This document shows positions 18,357 through 26,909 of a DNA stretch of 64,000 nt, piece by piece; position 1 is the first letter of the stretch, and every line of letters begins with the position of its first letter. This stretch comes from Deltaproteobacteria bacterium (lineage in GTDB: Bacteria; Myxococcota_A; Polyangia; Polyangiales; JADJMO01). The notes under the pieces are model-generated. The model saw only the letters and a program-made list of their open reading frames with translations, was not told the DNA's origin and made no database searches. The stretch is taken from NCBI GenBank assembly GCA_016182965.1, contig JACPFM010000017.1, positions 46,892 through 110,891 on the forward strand. The letters run 5' to 3'. A program made the translations under genes and the position numbers.

Positions 18357-20645
18357 ATGTCCACCCGCCCGCTGTCGCCCGGCCGCGTCCGCGCCCCCGT
18401 CGACGCCACCTCGCAGCCGTCGCCGACCGCGAATGCCAACGTCCCGTACGAGCTGCCGGCGCACCACCTCGTCACGCACGGCGTGGTGGTGGGCATGACC
18501 GGCAGCGGCAAGACCGGCCTGTGCATCGATCTGATCGAGGAGGCGGCGCGCTCGCGGGTGCCCGCCCTGCTCATCGACATCAAGGGCGATCTGCCGAACC
18601 TCGCGCTCCTCTTCGACGAGCTCGACGCGCCCTCCTTCCAGCCGTGGGTCGACGCCGACGCGGCGCGCCGCCACGGCAAGCGGGTCGAGGACGTCGCGGC
18701 GGAGCTCGCGGGCAAGTGGCGCGAAGGTCTCGCCTCGTGGGGGCTCGGCCCGGCCGACGTGCGCGCGCTCCGCGAGTCGATCGCGCTGCGGGTGATCACG
18801 CCGGGCACCTCGTCGGGCGAGCCGCTCCACGTGCTGTCGCCGCTCGAGGTGCGGAGCGATCTCTGGGAGATCGACGAGGAGGCGGCGCGCGACGCGCTGT
18901 CGGCCGCGATCTCGCTGCTCCTGCGGATGATCGAGCGCGACGCCGATCCGGCGACCGGTCGCGAGCACGTGCTGCTCTCGCACCTCGCCGAGCGGCGGCT
19001 CCGGGCGGGCGAGGGCGCGGGGCTCGAGGCGCTGCTCTCCGATCTGCAGGCGCCGCCGATCGAGCGGGTGGGCGCGCTGTCGGTCGACGAGTTCCTGCCG
19101 CCGAAGGAGCGCGCGTCGCTCGCCACCGATCTCAACGCGCTCGTCGCCTCGCCGACCTTCTCCTCGTGGCGCAAGGGCGCGCCGCTCGACGTCGGCGCGT
19201 GGCTGACGCGCGCCTCCCACGCGTCCCCGTCCGGTGACGACGACAAGACGCCGATCACCATCGTCTCGGTCGCGCACCTCGAGGACGAGGAGCGCATGCT
19301 GGTGCTCGGCCTCGTGCTCGATCAGACGCTCGCGTGGGTGCGCGGGTTGTCGGGCACCACCGATCTGCGCGCGCTCGTGCTGTTCGACGAGGTGTTCGGG
19401 TTCCTCCCGCCGCACCCGGCGAACCCGCCGACCAAGCGGCCGCTCCTGTCGCTCTTGAAGCAGGCGCGCGCCTTCGGCGTCGGGTGCGTGCTCGCCACGC
19501 AGAACCCGATCGACCTCGACTACAAGGCGCTCTCGAACGCCGGCGTGTGGTTCGTCGGCCGCCTGCAGACCGACGCCGATCGCGAGCGCGTCGTCGAGGG
19601 CCTGATCGGCGCGCAGGCCAACGCCGGCGAAGTGCTGAACGCCTCCGAGCTCGCGGCGATCATCAAGGCGCTGCCGCCGCGCACCTTCTTCGTGCGCGAC
19701 GTCCACGCCGGTCAGAGGTCGACGCTCCTCGAGACGCGCTGGACGTTGTCCTGGCTGCGCGGACCGATGACCCGCCGCGAGATCAAGCGGCTGCAGACCG
19801 AGGGGCGCATCGAGGCGCCGCGCGAGGTGGTCGCGGCCACCGCGCCATCGACGGCGGCGTCCGTCCCCGCGAAGGCGAGCGCGCCCATCACGCAGGCGCC
19901 GCCGCCACCCGAGGGCTGGCGCGCGCTGTGGCCGCACCCGCCCGCGGCGCCGGTCGACGCGTGGAGCTACCACCCGAGCGCCGCCGTCGTCGCGCGCGCC
20001 GAGATCGCCGACGCGCGGCTCGGCGTGCGCTTCGCGCGCGAGGTCGCGGTGATGGTGCCGATGCAGTCGGGCACGCCCGATCTCGACCGCGCGGCGACGT
20101 TCGACCACGATCCGCTCGAGCGCAACGCGCCGGTGGCCGGCGCGCGCTTCGTGCCCTTCGCCAACGGCCCCATCCCGGCGCGCGCGCTCCGCTCCCTGGA
20201 GAAGGCGCTCAAGGATCAGGCGATGCGCGCGCTGCGCACGACGGTGATGGTCAACGACCCGCTCGAGCTGGTGTCGCAGCCCGGCGAGACGCCGCAGCAG
20301 TTCGCCGAGCGCTGCGCCCAGAACGCGCGCGCCCTCGCCCACAAAGTGCGCGGCGAGCTGCTCGCGAAGCACGATCCGAAGATCCAGCGCCTCGCCGCCG
20401 AGCGCGACGCTTCCCACCGCGCCGCCGCCTCCGTGATCACCGCGCGCGATCGTCAGAAGGCGCAGAAGGAGCTCGCCGCGGCGCAGGCCGCGCTCGACGA
20501 GGCGGTCGAGCGGCGCGACGCGGAGCTGGTCGCGCGCGAGACCGAGCTGCTGCAGGCGCCTGCGGAGACGAAGGCGAAGGAGCTCGGTCCGAAGAAGGAC
20601 GCGCTGGTGGTCGAGTCGTTCGCGATCGTGTGGCTGGCCGGGTAG
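18357..20645 (+). CDS. HerA/DUF853-type ATPase (bipolar-helicase-like)
   Basis: 762 aa. Walker A GMTGSGKT is at residues 46-53, followed by LLIDIKGDLPNL, typical of HerA/FtsK-superfamily pumps. The Walker B region is RALVLFDEVFGFLPPHP, with a sensor-type VGCVLATQNPIDLDYKALSN and an arginine-rich WFVGRLQTDADRERV. After residue ~500 a Pro/Ala linker leads to a C-terminal region with a Glu/Ala coiled coil (QKAQKELAAAQAALDEAVER). Such ATPases act as hexameric motors on DNA. No NurA-like nuclease gene lies next to it. The ATG follows TTAGGACCGCCGCG with no ribosome site. Confidence 0.85.
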   Translation: MSTRPLSPGRVRAPVDATSQPSPTANANVPYELPAHHLVTHGVVVGMTGSGKTGLCIDLIEEAARSRVPALLIDIKGDLPNLALLFDELDAPSFQPWVDADAARRHGKRVEDVAAELAGKWREGLASWGLGPADVRALRESIALRVITPGTSSGEPLHVLSPLEVRSDLWEIDEEAARDALSAAISLLLRMIERDADPATGREHVLLSHLAERRLRAGEGAGLEALLSDLQAPPIERVGALSVDEFLPPKERASLATDLNALVASPTFSSWRKGAPLDVGAWLTRASHASPSGDDDKTPITIVSVAHLEDEERMLVLGLVLDQTLAWVRGLSGTTDLRALVLFDEVFGFLPPHPANPPTKRPLLSLLKQARAFGVGCVLATQNPIDLDYKALSNAGVWFVGRLQTDADRERVVEGLIGAQANAGEVLNASELAAIIKALPPRTFFVRDVHAGQRSTLLETRWTLSWLRGPMTRREIKRLQTEGRIEAPREVVAATAPSTAASVPAKASAPITQAPPPPEGWRALWPHPPAAPVDAWSYHPSAAVVARAEIADARLGVRFAREVAVMVPMQSGTPDLDRAATFDHDPLERNAPVAGARFVPFANGPIPARALRSLEKALKDQAMRALRTTVMVNDPLELVSQPGETPQQFAERCAQNARALAHKVRGELLAKHDPKIQRLAAERDASHRAAASVITARDRQKAQKELAAAQAALDEAVERRDAELVARETELLQAPAETKAKELGPKKDALVVESFAIVWLAG

Positions 20646-20687
20646 TCGTCAGTCGTCAGTCGTCAGTCGTCAGTCGTCAGTCGTCAG
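20644..20687 (+). repeat. Six perfect AGTCGTC heptamers
   Basis: Six head-to-tail 7-bp units beginning inside the stop codon of the HerA-type ATPase gene. Same family as the arrays at 11825, 23814 and 26757. Confidence 0.9.
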
Positions 20688-20831
20688 AACCAGCCCGCGA
20701 CGCCCACCGTCGCTCCGCCGGTCGTGACGGTCGTTCGAGAGCTACCGCGCGGCGCGGACATTGTTCGTCCGAAGCCGCGCGCGCGCCCATCGCCCTCGTC
20801 CAGGTCGAGCGTTACCCATCGCACGTGCACG

Positions 20832-21826
20832 ATGGCGAAGACCCCGCACGACGCGCTCTTCAAGTACACGTTCTCGCAGCCGGAGCACGCGGCGGGCGAG
20901 CTGCGCACGGTCTTGCCGGCGGGCCTCGTCGCGCGCATCGACTTCTCGACGCTCACGCCGGTCCCCGGCAGCTTCGTCGACGAGGCGCTCGTCGGCGTGC
21001 ACACCGATCTCCTCTACTCGGTGCAGCTGGCCGGGCGGCCGACGTTGCTCTATCTGCTGCTCGAGCATCAGAGCACGGTCGATCCGCTCATGGCGTTCCG
21101 CATCGTGCGGTACATGGTGCGAATCTGGGACGAGTGGCTGACGCAGCACCATGGAGCGAAGGCGCTGCCGCCGATCGTGCCGATCGTGTCCACCACAGCG
21201 AGTCCGGGTGGACGGCCGCGGTCGCGTTGGAAGACATCGTCGACCTCGACGACGAGGCGCGCGCGGCGCTCGGCCCGCACCTTCCGCGCCTCACGTTCCT
21301 GCTCGACGATCTCCGCGCCCAGCCCGACGACGCGCTGAAGTCCCGCGCGATGTCCGCGCTCGGGCGCCTGGTCCTGCTCTGCCTGCGCGACGCGCGGAGC
21401 TCGGTCGACCTCGCGCGCGATCTCCGTCGCTGGGCAGAGCTGGTGCGCGAGGTCCTGCTCTCGCCGAGCGGCAGGGCTGCGTTCCTCGCGGTGGCGCGCT
21501 ACCTTTCCGAGGTCTCTGGCCTGAAGGCAGACGAGCTGCAACAGATCGTGGTCGCCGCGGTCGGCGAAGAGGTGAGAGAGGCGATGAAGTCGACGGCAGA
21601 CATGCTCCGCGAGGAAGGGTGGCAGAAGGGCCGGCAGGAAGGCCGCCAAGAGGGCCTCGTCGAAGGCGAGCGTGCTGTCTTGCGCCGCCTGCTCACCAGG
21701 CGCTTCGGCGAGCTCCCCCCGTCCGTCCTCGCGCGCGTCGAGGCCGCGCCGCTCCATGAGATCGAGGGCTGGTGCGAGCGCATCCTCGTGGCCAAGACGC
21801 TCGCCGAGGTCTTCGGCGACGCGTGA
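20832..21826 (+). pseudogene. Rpn/PD-(D/E)XK transposase-family protein with DUF4351-like tail, frameshifted
   Basis: The first frame (20832 to ~21188) reads TPHDALFKYTFSQPEHAAGE, then VDEALVGVHTDLLYSVQLAG and LLYLLLEHQSTVDPLMAFRI, the nuclease core of the Rpn family (Asp in HTDLL, Glu-x-Gln in LEHQS). The second frame picks up at HHSESGWTAA and runs to 21826, ending with the Glu/Arg-rich DUF4351-type tail (EEGWQKGRQEGRQEGLVEGE). Family members have a continuous PIVLYH-like segment at the break, so one base appears missing near 21186-21190. If intact it would be a DNA nuclease linked to recombination. Confidence 0.8.
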
Positions 21827-21895
21827 GCGACGTACGCACGGCATCGACGTGACGACGCCGACGTCCGCCCGGCCGTGAGCGCTCCGCCGCGCGGG

Positions 21896-21901
21896 TATGC
21901 T
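21896..21901 (+). promoter_or_regulatory. Candidate -10 box TATGCT before 21909
   Basis: TATGCT, then seven bases, then GTG at 21909. The ATG at 21897 lies inside the hexamer, so GTG 21909 is the better start. Confidence 0.5.
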
Positions 21902-21908
21902 CGGGTGC

Positions 21909-22811
21909 GTGAGCCGACGCATCCTGGTCATCGGCGGTACCCGCTTCATGGGCCGTTTCCTGGTCGCGCGCTGCCTCGCGCGGGGTGATCGCGTGACGCT
22001 GTTCCACCGGGGCACGCGCCCGAATCCTTTCGGTGCCCGCGTGGAGCAGCTGATCGGCGATCGCACGAGCCCCGACTTCGAGCGGGCGCTCTCCGGTCGC
22101 ACGTTCGACGCGGTGGTCGACATGGTCGGCTACCAGGGCGCCGACGTCGAACGAGCGATCGACGTCTTCGCCGGACGGGTCGGCCACTACCTCTTCGTGA
22201 GCACCGGTCAGGTCTACCTCGTGCGCGAGAACGCACCGATGCCGTCGCGCGAGGAGGACTACGGCGGGCCGCTGATGGCGAGGCCGCAAGGCGACGACGC
22301 GGCGCAGTGGGACTACGGCGTCGGCAAGCGCGCGTGCGAGGACGCGCTGATCGCCGCACGCGATCGCCTCCCGTCGACGCGACTGCGCATCCCGATGGTC
22401 AACGGTCCGGGCGACGAGCAGCAGCGCATCGCGCGCTACGTGCGGAGGATGCTCGACGGCGGGCCGCTGCGGGTGGCCTTCGCCGATCGGCGCGTGCGCC
22501 ACGTCGACGCGCAGGAGGTCGCGCGCACGATCGATCTCCTGCTCGGCGACGCGCGAGTGCTCGGCGAAGCCGTGAACCAGGCGCAGGACGAGACCCCGAC
22601 GCTCCGAGAGCTGCTCGGCCTCATCGGCCACGAGATCGGCGCGCAGCCGGAGATCGTCGACGACGAGAGCGTCGGGACCGAGGCGTCGCCGTTCAGCACC
22701 CGATGGATGTCGTTCCTCGATCCGGCGAAGCTCCGCGCGCTCGGCGTCGGGCACGCGCCGCTGTCGACGACGATCGCGCGCACCGTCGGCCACGTGCTTG
22801 CGACGCTGTGA
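21909..22811 (+). CDS. NAD-dependent epimerase/dehydratase-like SDR
   Basis: 300 aa from GTG 21909 (an ATG four codons upstream overlaps the -10 box). N-terminal Rossmann fingerprint RILVIGGTRFMGRFLV, with RGDRVTLFHRG as the cofactor-binding second strand. The central VSTGQVY supplies the Ser/Thr, and DYGVGKRACED contains the YxxxK catalytic pair. This is the atypical/extended SDR class often seen with nucleotide sugars or RNA-binding CSP41-like proteins. The C-terminal half has FADRRVRHVDAQEVARTIDL. Substrate unknown. The next gene begins 68 bases later on the same strand. Confidence 0.85.
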   Translation: MSRRILVIGGTRFMGRFLVARCLARGDRVTLFHRGTRPNPFGARVEQLIGDRTSPDFERALSGRTFDAVVDMVGYQGADVERAIDVFAGRVGHYLFVSTGQVYLVRENAPMPSREEDYGGPLMARPQGDDAAQWDYGVGKRACEDALIAARDRLPSTRLRIPMVNGPGDEQQRIARYVRRMLDGGPLRVAFADRRVRHVDAQEVARTIDLLLGDARVLGEAVNQAQDETPTLRELLGLIGHEIGAQPEIVDDESVGTEASPFSTRWMSFLDPAKLRALGVGHAPLSTTIARTVGHVLATL

Positions 22812-22866
22812 TGCGCCGTGGTGCGACCGACGAGGTCGCAACATGCGAACGCGCGCAGTTCGGGGC

Positions 22867-22872
22867 TACACT
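22867..22872 (+). promoter_or_regulatory. Candidate -10 box TACACT before 22880
   Basis: TACACT followed by seven bases (CGCGCCG) and ATG. No ribosome-binding site is present. Confidence 0.45.
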
Positions 22873-22879
22873 CGCGCCG

Positions 22880-23650
22880 ATGACCGCACCGCTCCCCGTC
22901 GAGGGATACCGCACCCCCGAGCCGGCGCTCGGGCCGCTCGAGGCGAAGCACGGCCCCGCGTTCCAGGGACGGAAGGCGTTCTGGTGGACGGTGCGCACGG
23001 CAGTCTTCGCCGTCGCCGGGCTGTTCGCGGTCGTCGGCAATCCGCTCGCGTACGGCGGATGGGTCCTCTGTGCGGTGGCCTTCGTGCACGCGCTGATCGT
23101 CTGGGACTTCCGTCGCCACGCCGACGTCGAAGTGCACGTGCACCGCGACGGGCTGCGGGTGCATCTCGCGGGCGCGTGGCGCACCCTCGCGTGGGACGAC
23201 GTCAAGACGTACACGACGCGCGTCGATCGCGTGGGGAGCTCCATCATGACCATGAACTGGTGGAGCAGCGTCGCCCGCACGCGCGTGATCGTCGGCACCC
23301 GTGAGGGGGACGAGATCGAGCTCACGAGCGCGATCGACGGCCTCTTGAAGATCGGCGCGCGCATCCGCTCCGAGTCGCTGTCGCGCCTGCGTCGAACGGC
23401 GCGCGCCGAGCTCGACGCGGGAAAGTCGTTGACGTTCGGCAGGCTGTCGCTCGATCGCGACGGCATCTACCGCGGCTCTCAGATGCTGCCCTGGAGCGAG
23501 CTCGAGAGCGTCGAGGTCGATCGCGGCGACATCGTGGTGCGTCGGAAGAAGGCGAGGCTCGCGTGGTCGCGCGATCCGTACCCGGGGACGCCGAACGCAC
23601 ACCTGTTCGTCGATCTGCTGGAGCGACACCTGAAGCGCGCGGCGAAGTAG
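22880..23650 (+). CDS. Two-span membrane protein, unknown function (DUF6585-like)
   Basis: 256 aa. A short cytoplasmic start is followed by two hydrophobic segments (VRTAVFAVAGLFAVVGNPLA and YGGWVLCAVAFVHALIVWDF). The soluble C-terminal part has two PH-like beta repeats (VHRDGLRVHLAGAWRTLAWD and LDRDGIYRGSQMLPWSELES), each ending in a W-x-E/D strand as in bacterial PH-like and DUF6585 proteins. The tail is basic (LLERHLKRAAK). Nothing in the context suggests a role. Confidence 0.7.
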   Translation: MTAPLPVEGYRTPEPALGPLEAKHGPAFQGRKAFWWTVRTAVFAVAGLFAVVGNPLAYGGWVLCAVAFVHALIVWDFRRHADVEVHVHRDGLRVHLAGAWRTLAWDDVKTYTTRVDRVGSSIMTMNWWSSVARTRVIVGTREGDEIELTSAIDGLLKIGARIRSESLSRLRRTARAELDAGKSLTFGRLSLDRDGIYRGSQMLPWSELESVEVDRGDIVVRRKKARLAWSRDPYPGTPNAHLFVDLLERHLKRAAK

Positions 23651-23807
23651 CGGCAGGTGTCGAGCGACGACGCGCCGCGGAGCCAGCCCCGCTCGCAACA
23701 GCCACGACTCCGGTCAATCCGCCGCCGCCTTCAGCGTGCGAATCGCGGGGCAAGGTCGTGATCGCCCCGAGCGAGCCGACCAGCTGCAGGTCGCCTCGCG
23801 CGCGCCC

Positions 23808-24311
23808 TCACGGCTGATGACTGAGGACTGACGACTGAAGGCCCTGAAGACCCGCCACTCGGCCGGGGTACCGCCGCTCGAACATCCCGATGACCGCGTT
23901 GCCGATGGCCTCGATCGCCGCTGCGGCCATCGCGCCGCGGACGACCCAGCCGACGCCCGGCACGTAGCCGACGAGCTCGCGCGCGACCGTCTTGAGCGCG
24001 GTGCCCGCCACCTCGAGGCCGGTCACGAGGGCCGCGGCGTCTTTGACGTCCATCGATTGGCCGTAGATGCGCGCGATCGCGTGGACCATGGTGGTCTCCA
24101 GCGCGACGAGCCCGGCCGTGGTGCTGCCGGGTACCGGGATCGGCACGAACGCGAAGGCGGCGCCGCCGACGGCGTAGGCGTGCACCCAGACGCGCGCGCG
24201 CTCCCGGCAGAGCTCGGGGCCGCGCGTCGCGAGGACCGCGTGCTCGCGCCCGCTCCCTTTCAGGCGCTCGGCGAGCTTTCGTACCTTGATCAACTTGATC
24301 GGGCCGGCCAT
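23808..24311 (-). CDS. DUF697/EcsC-like small membrane-associated protein
   Basis: 167 aa from ATG 24311 (an alternative ATG at 24341 adds ten residues). The basic N-terminus (IKLIKVRKLAERLKGSGREH) is followed by a hydrophobic helical segment, FAFVPIPVPGSTTAGLVALE, then TTMVHAIARIYGQSMDVKDA, which resembles the DUF697 domain where a PIP/PLA helix precedes an IARIYG motif. A second glycine/alanine helix follows (VPGVGWVVRGAMAAAAIEAI). The last ~10 codons (LQSSVLSHQP) and the stop lie in a copy of the TCGTCAG-type repeat, so the natural C-terminus may have been replaced. Function unknown. Confidence 0.65.
   Translation of the reverse strand: MAGPIKLIKVRKLAERLKGSGREHAVLATRGPELCRERARVWVHAYAVGGAAFAFVPIPVPGSTTAGLVALETTMVHAIARIYGQSMDVKDAAALVTGLEVAGTALKTVARELVGYVPGVGWVVRGAMAAAAIEAIGNAVIGMFERRYPGRVAGLQGLQSSVLSHQP
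23814..23840 (-). repeat. TCGTCAG-type heptamer array at a gene end
   Basis: Four imperfect units CTGATGA / CTGAGGA / CTGACGA / CTGAAG on the plus strand, the inverse orientation of the arrays at 20644 and 26757. It encodes the C-terminus of the minus-strand gene 23808-24311. Confidence 0.8.
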
Positions 24312-24400
24312 CCGGTGAAACGTGCAGCCGACACCCCCCATCGGCCACCCCCGCCGAATCGTGGGCCGTCGCCCTGCTCGTCCGTACGATTCGAGTCGCC

Positions 24401-25522
24401 GTGCTGTCCCGTCGAGCCTTCGCCTTCTCGCTCACCGCGCTCACCGCCGCGTTCGGCGCGTCGCTGAGCCGCCGCGCGCGCGCAGAGGAGATCGTCGACG
24501 GCGAGGAGGCGCACCCGATCGACGCGCCGCCCGCGCTCGAGTTTCGCGTGTGGAGCTGGGAGAAGACCTCGTTCTACGGCGCCGGCTCCAGCGCGATCGT
24601 CGCGGTCCCCAAGGGCCTCTCGCCCGGCGAGCAGCTGCCGCTGGTGGTGCTGCTGCCCGGTGGGCACCACAACATGCAGCGCCACGACAAGGGCTGCTGG
24701 GGCTGGTGGAGCGAGTACCGCCTCGGCGAGATCGATGCCGCGCTCCGCCGCGGTACGCTCGACGACAAGGACTTTCGCGCGCTCGTGCGGCCGCAGGAGC
24801 TCGCGCAGTTCAACGGCTCGTTGCACAACGTGCCGTACCGCGGCGCGGTGCTGATCACGCCGTGGGTCGTCGGGCGGCAGCTCGATCCGGCGCCGCACGG
24901 CGCGATGGTCGCTGAGTTCCTCCGCGAGCTCGTCGCCCGCGCGCGCGAGGAGCTGCCGGTCCTCCCGACGCGCGAGGCGTCGGGGCTCGGGGGCATGTCT
25001 TCGGGCGGACTGTGGGCCCTGCACGCGGGCGCGGCGTGCAGCGATCTGTTCGGCACCATCGTGGCCACGCAGCCGTTCACCGAGGAGCTGGTCAAGCCGC
25101 TCCGCGCGGCGATCGAGGCGCGGGAGGTCCCCCAGCGCCTGCGCATGGTAACGAGCGAGTTCGATCACCAGCGCGAGTCGACGGTGGAGCTGTCCGAGGC
25201 GCTGCGCGCCGACGGCATCGCGCACGATCTCGTCGAGTACATGGGCGCCCACAGCGCCCAGTTCGCCGCGGGGCCGGGCGGGCTCGACGCCATGCTGGTG
25301 TTCGATCGGGCGCTGCGCGGACGGGAGCTCGACGGTACGCGACCATTGCCGGTGCACGACGGCCTGAGCAGCTCCGTCGCCCTCGACGACGTGCCGCGGC
25401 GCGCGCCGCCGCCTCCCGCAGCCACGCCTTCGAAGCCGCCCTTTTCGCCGACGTGGCCGCTCGCCGCGATCGGGGCGATCACGGCCGGCGCAGCCGTGGC
25501 GATTCGTCGCGGCCGCGAGTGA
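24401..25522 (+). CDS. Exported alpha/beta-hydrolase (esterase-like) with C-terminal anchor
   Basis: 373 aa from GTG, ten bases after TACGAT. The N-terminus LSRRAFAFSLTALTAAFGAS is a signal with an Arg-Arg pair, possibly Tat-type. The core has LPLVVLLPGGHHNMQRHDKG (oxyanion strand), then SGLGGMSSGGLWALHAG, in which Ser of GMSSG is the likely nucleophile, and a late His in EYMGAHSAQF. A Pro-rich stretch precedes a final hydrophobic helix (WPLAAIGAITAGAAVAIRR), so the protein is probably anchored in the membrane with its catalytic part outside. Similar in outline to esterase-D/PHB-depolymerase-like enzymes. Substrate unknown. Confidence 0.8.
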   Translation: MLSRRAFAFSLTALTAAFGASLSRRARAEEIVDGEEAHPIDAPPALEFRVWSWEKTSFYGAGSSAIVAVPKGLSPGEQLPLVVLLPGGHHNMQRHDKGCWGWWSEYRLGEIDAALRRGTLDDKDFRALVRPQELAQFNGSLHNVPYRGAVLITPWVVGRQLDPAPHGAMVAEFLRELVARAREELPVLPTREASGLGGMSSGGLWALHAGAACSDLFGTIVATQPFTEELVKPLRAAIEAREVPQRLRMVTSEFDHQRESTVELSEALRADGIAHDLVEYMGAHSAQFAAGPGGLDAMLVFDRALRGRELDGTRPLPVHDGLSSSVALDDVPRRAPPPPAATPSKPPFSPTWPLAAIGAITAGAAVAIRRGRE

Positions 25523-25534
25523 CGCGCCGCACGC

Positions 25535-25554
25535 AAAAAACGCGCGTTCGCGCG
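25535..25554 (-). terminator. Hairpin with T6 tail on the minus strand
   Basis: AAAAAA followed by CGCGCG-tt-CGCGCG on the plus strand, that is a 6-bp GC stem followed by six T on the minus strand. It sits 13 bases after the stop of 24401-25522. It would terminate leftward (antisense) transcription best, and perhaps works both ways. Confidence 0.4.
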
Positions 25555-25664
25555 ACGCGATGCGTCGACACGGCGATGTAGCGGCGCGCCTGATCTTTTC
25601 CTAGGGTTCGCGCCCACTTCACGAAGGCGAAGCATTTCGCATTCGCGCACCTGGAGGCCTCTCG

Positions 25665-26752
25665 ATGACCACCGTCGGCGTTCCCAAAGAGATCAAGACC
25701 CGTGAGTACCGTGTCGGCATGACGCCTGCGGGCGTGCGACAGCTCGTGGCGCGGGGTCACAAGGTCCTCGTCGAGAAGAGCGCGGGCGAAGGCAGCGGCC
25801 TGCCCGACGCGCAGTACGTCGCCGCCGGCGCGACGATCGTCCCGACCGCCGCCGACGCCTGGGGCGCCGAGATGGTGGTGAAGGTCAAGGAGCCGCTCCC
25901 GACCGAGTACGGCTACTTCCGCAAGGACCTCACCCTCTACACGTACCTGCACCTCGCCGCCGAGCGTGAGCTCACCAAGGAGCTCGCGAAGAAGGGCGTC
26001 GCCGGCGTCGCGTACGAGACCATCGAGCCCGCCGACGGTTCGCTCCCGCTGCCCCGTCCGGTGAGCGAGGTCGCCGGCCGCATGGCGATCCAGCAGGGCG
26101 CGAAGTACCTCGAGAAGCCGCAGATGGGGCGCGGCATCCTGCTCGGCGGGATCCCGGGCGTCGAGCCGGCGACCGTCGCGGTGATCGGCGGCGGCGTGGT
26201 CGGCACGAACGCGCGAACGTCACCGTGCTCGACGTTCGCGGCGAGCAGATGGACTACCTCGAGGACGTCTTCGGCGCCGAGATCGAGACGCTGTACTCGA
26301 ACCCGCAGACGATCGAGGAGCAGGTCTCGCAGGCCGATCTGGTGATCGGCGCGGTCCTCGTCACCGGCGCCAAGGCGCCGACGCTCGTCCCGCGGTCGCT
26401 GCTCTCGAAGATGGAGAAGGGCTCCGTCATCGTCGACGTCGCCGTCGACCAGGGCGGCTGCATCGAGACCTGCCATCCGACGACGCACGACAACCCGACC
26501 TACGAGGTCGACGGCATCGTGCACTACTGCGTGGCGAACATGCCGGGCGCGGTCTCGCACACCAGCACGTTCGCGCTCACCAACACGACCATCCGCTACG
26601 CGCTCGAGCTCGCGGACAAGGGCGTGGTCGCCGCCGCGAAGGCGAGCAAGCCGGTGGCCCTCGGCCTCAACACGTTCGGCGGGCAGGTCGTGTACGAGCC
26701 GGTCGCGCAGGCGCACGGCCTCGAGTACACGGCGCTGGCGAAGATGATCTGA
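25665..26752 (+). pseudogene. ald: Alanine dehydrogenase with an internal deletion and frameshift
   Basis: Interconverts L-alanine and pyruvate with NAD+. ATG with GGAGG nine bases upstream. The first frame has the family N-terminus [39 protein letters not shown] and [10 protein letters not shown] (substrate Lys and His region), then the NAD loop [11 protein letters not shown]. At ~26210 the frame is lost, and the other frame resumes at [20 protein letters not shown] and continues to [18 protein letters not shown] and the C-terminus. Compared with known Ald proteins, the AKxAxGLGA segment between GTNA and NVT is missing. A deletion of about 25 bases therefore explains the shift better than a single-base error. 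Confidence 0.88.
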
Positions 26753-26756
26753 CGCT

Positions 26757-26779
26757 AGTCGTCAGTCGTCAGTCGTCAG
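26757..26779 (+). repeat. Three AGTCGTC heptamers
   Basis: Three perfect units plus AG, starting four bases after the stop of the alanine dehydrogenase gene. Confidence 0.88.
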
Positions 26780-26897
26780 GGAGGCGGCTTCTCGCGGGAG
26801 CGGGAGCCGCCTCTCGGATATTGTCGTTCCGCCGCCGCCGTACGCGTGCGCGACAGTCCCCGAGAGCGAGCGAGCCGCCAGCGTCGCGCTCGTCGGG

Positions 26898-26903
26898 TAT
26901 GCT
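26898..26903 (+). promoter_or_regulatory. Candidate -10 box TATGCT before 26910
   Basis: TATGCT, six bases (CTGGTC), then GTG. The same layout, with six or seven spacer bases, precedes 21909 and 32784. Confidence 0.5.
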
Positions 26904-26909
26904 CTGGTC

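Noticed and set aside
20832..21826. Rpn-family gene as evidence of a transposon insertion
   Set aside because: No inverted terminal repeats or target duplication around it; the family is usually chromosomal and not an IS transposase.
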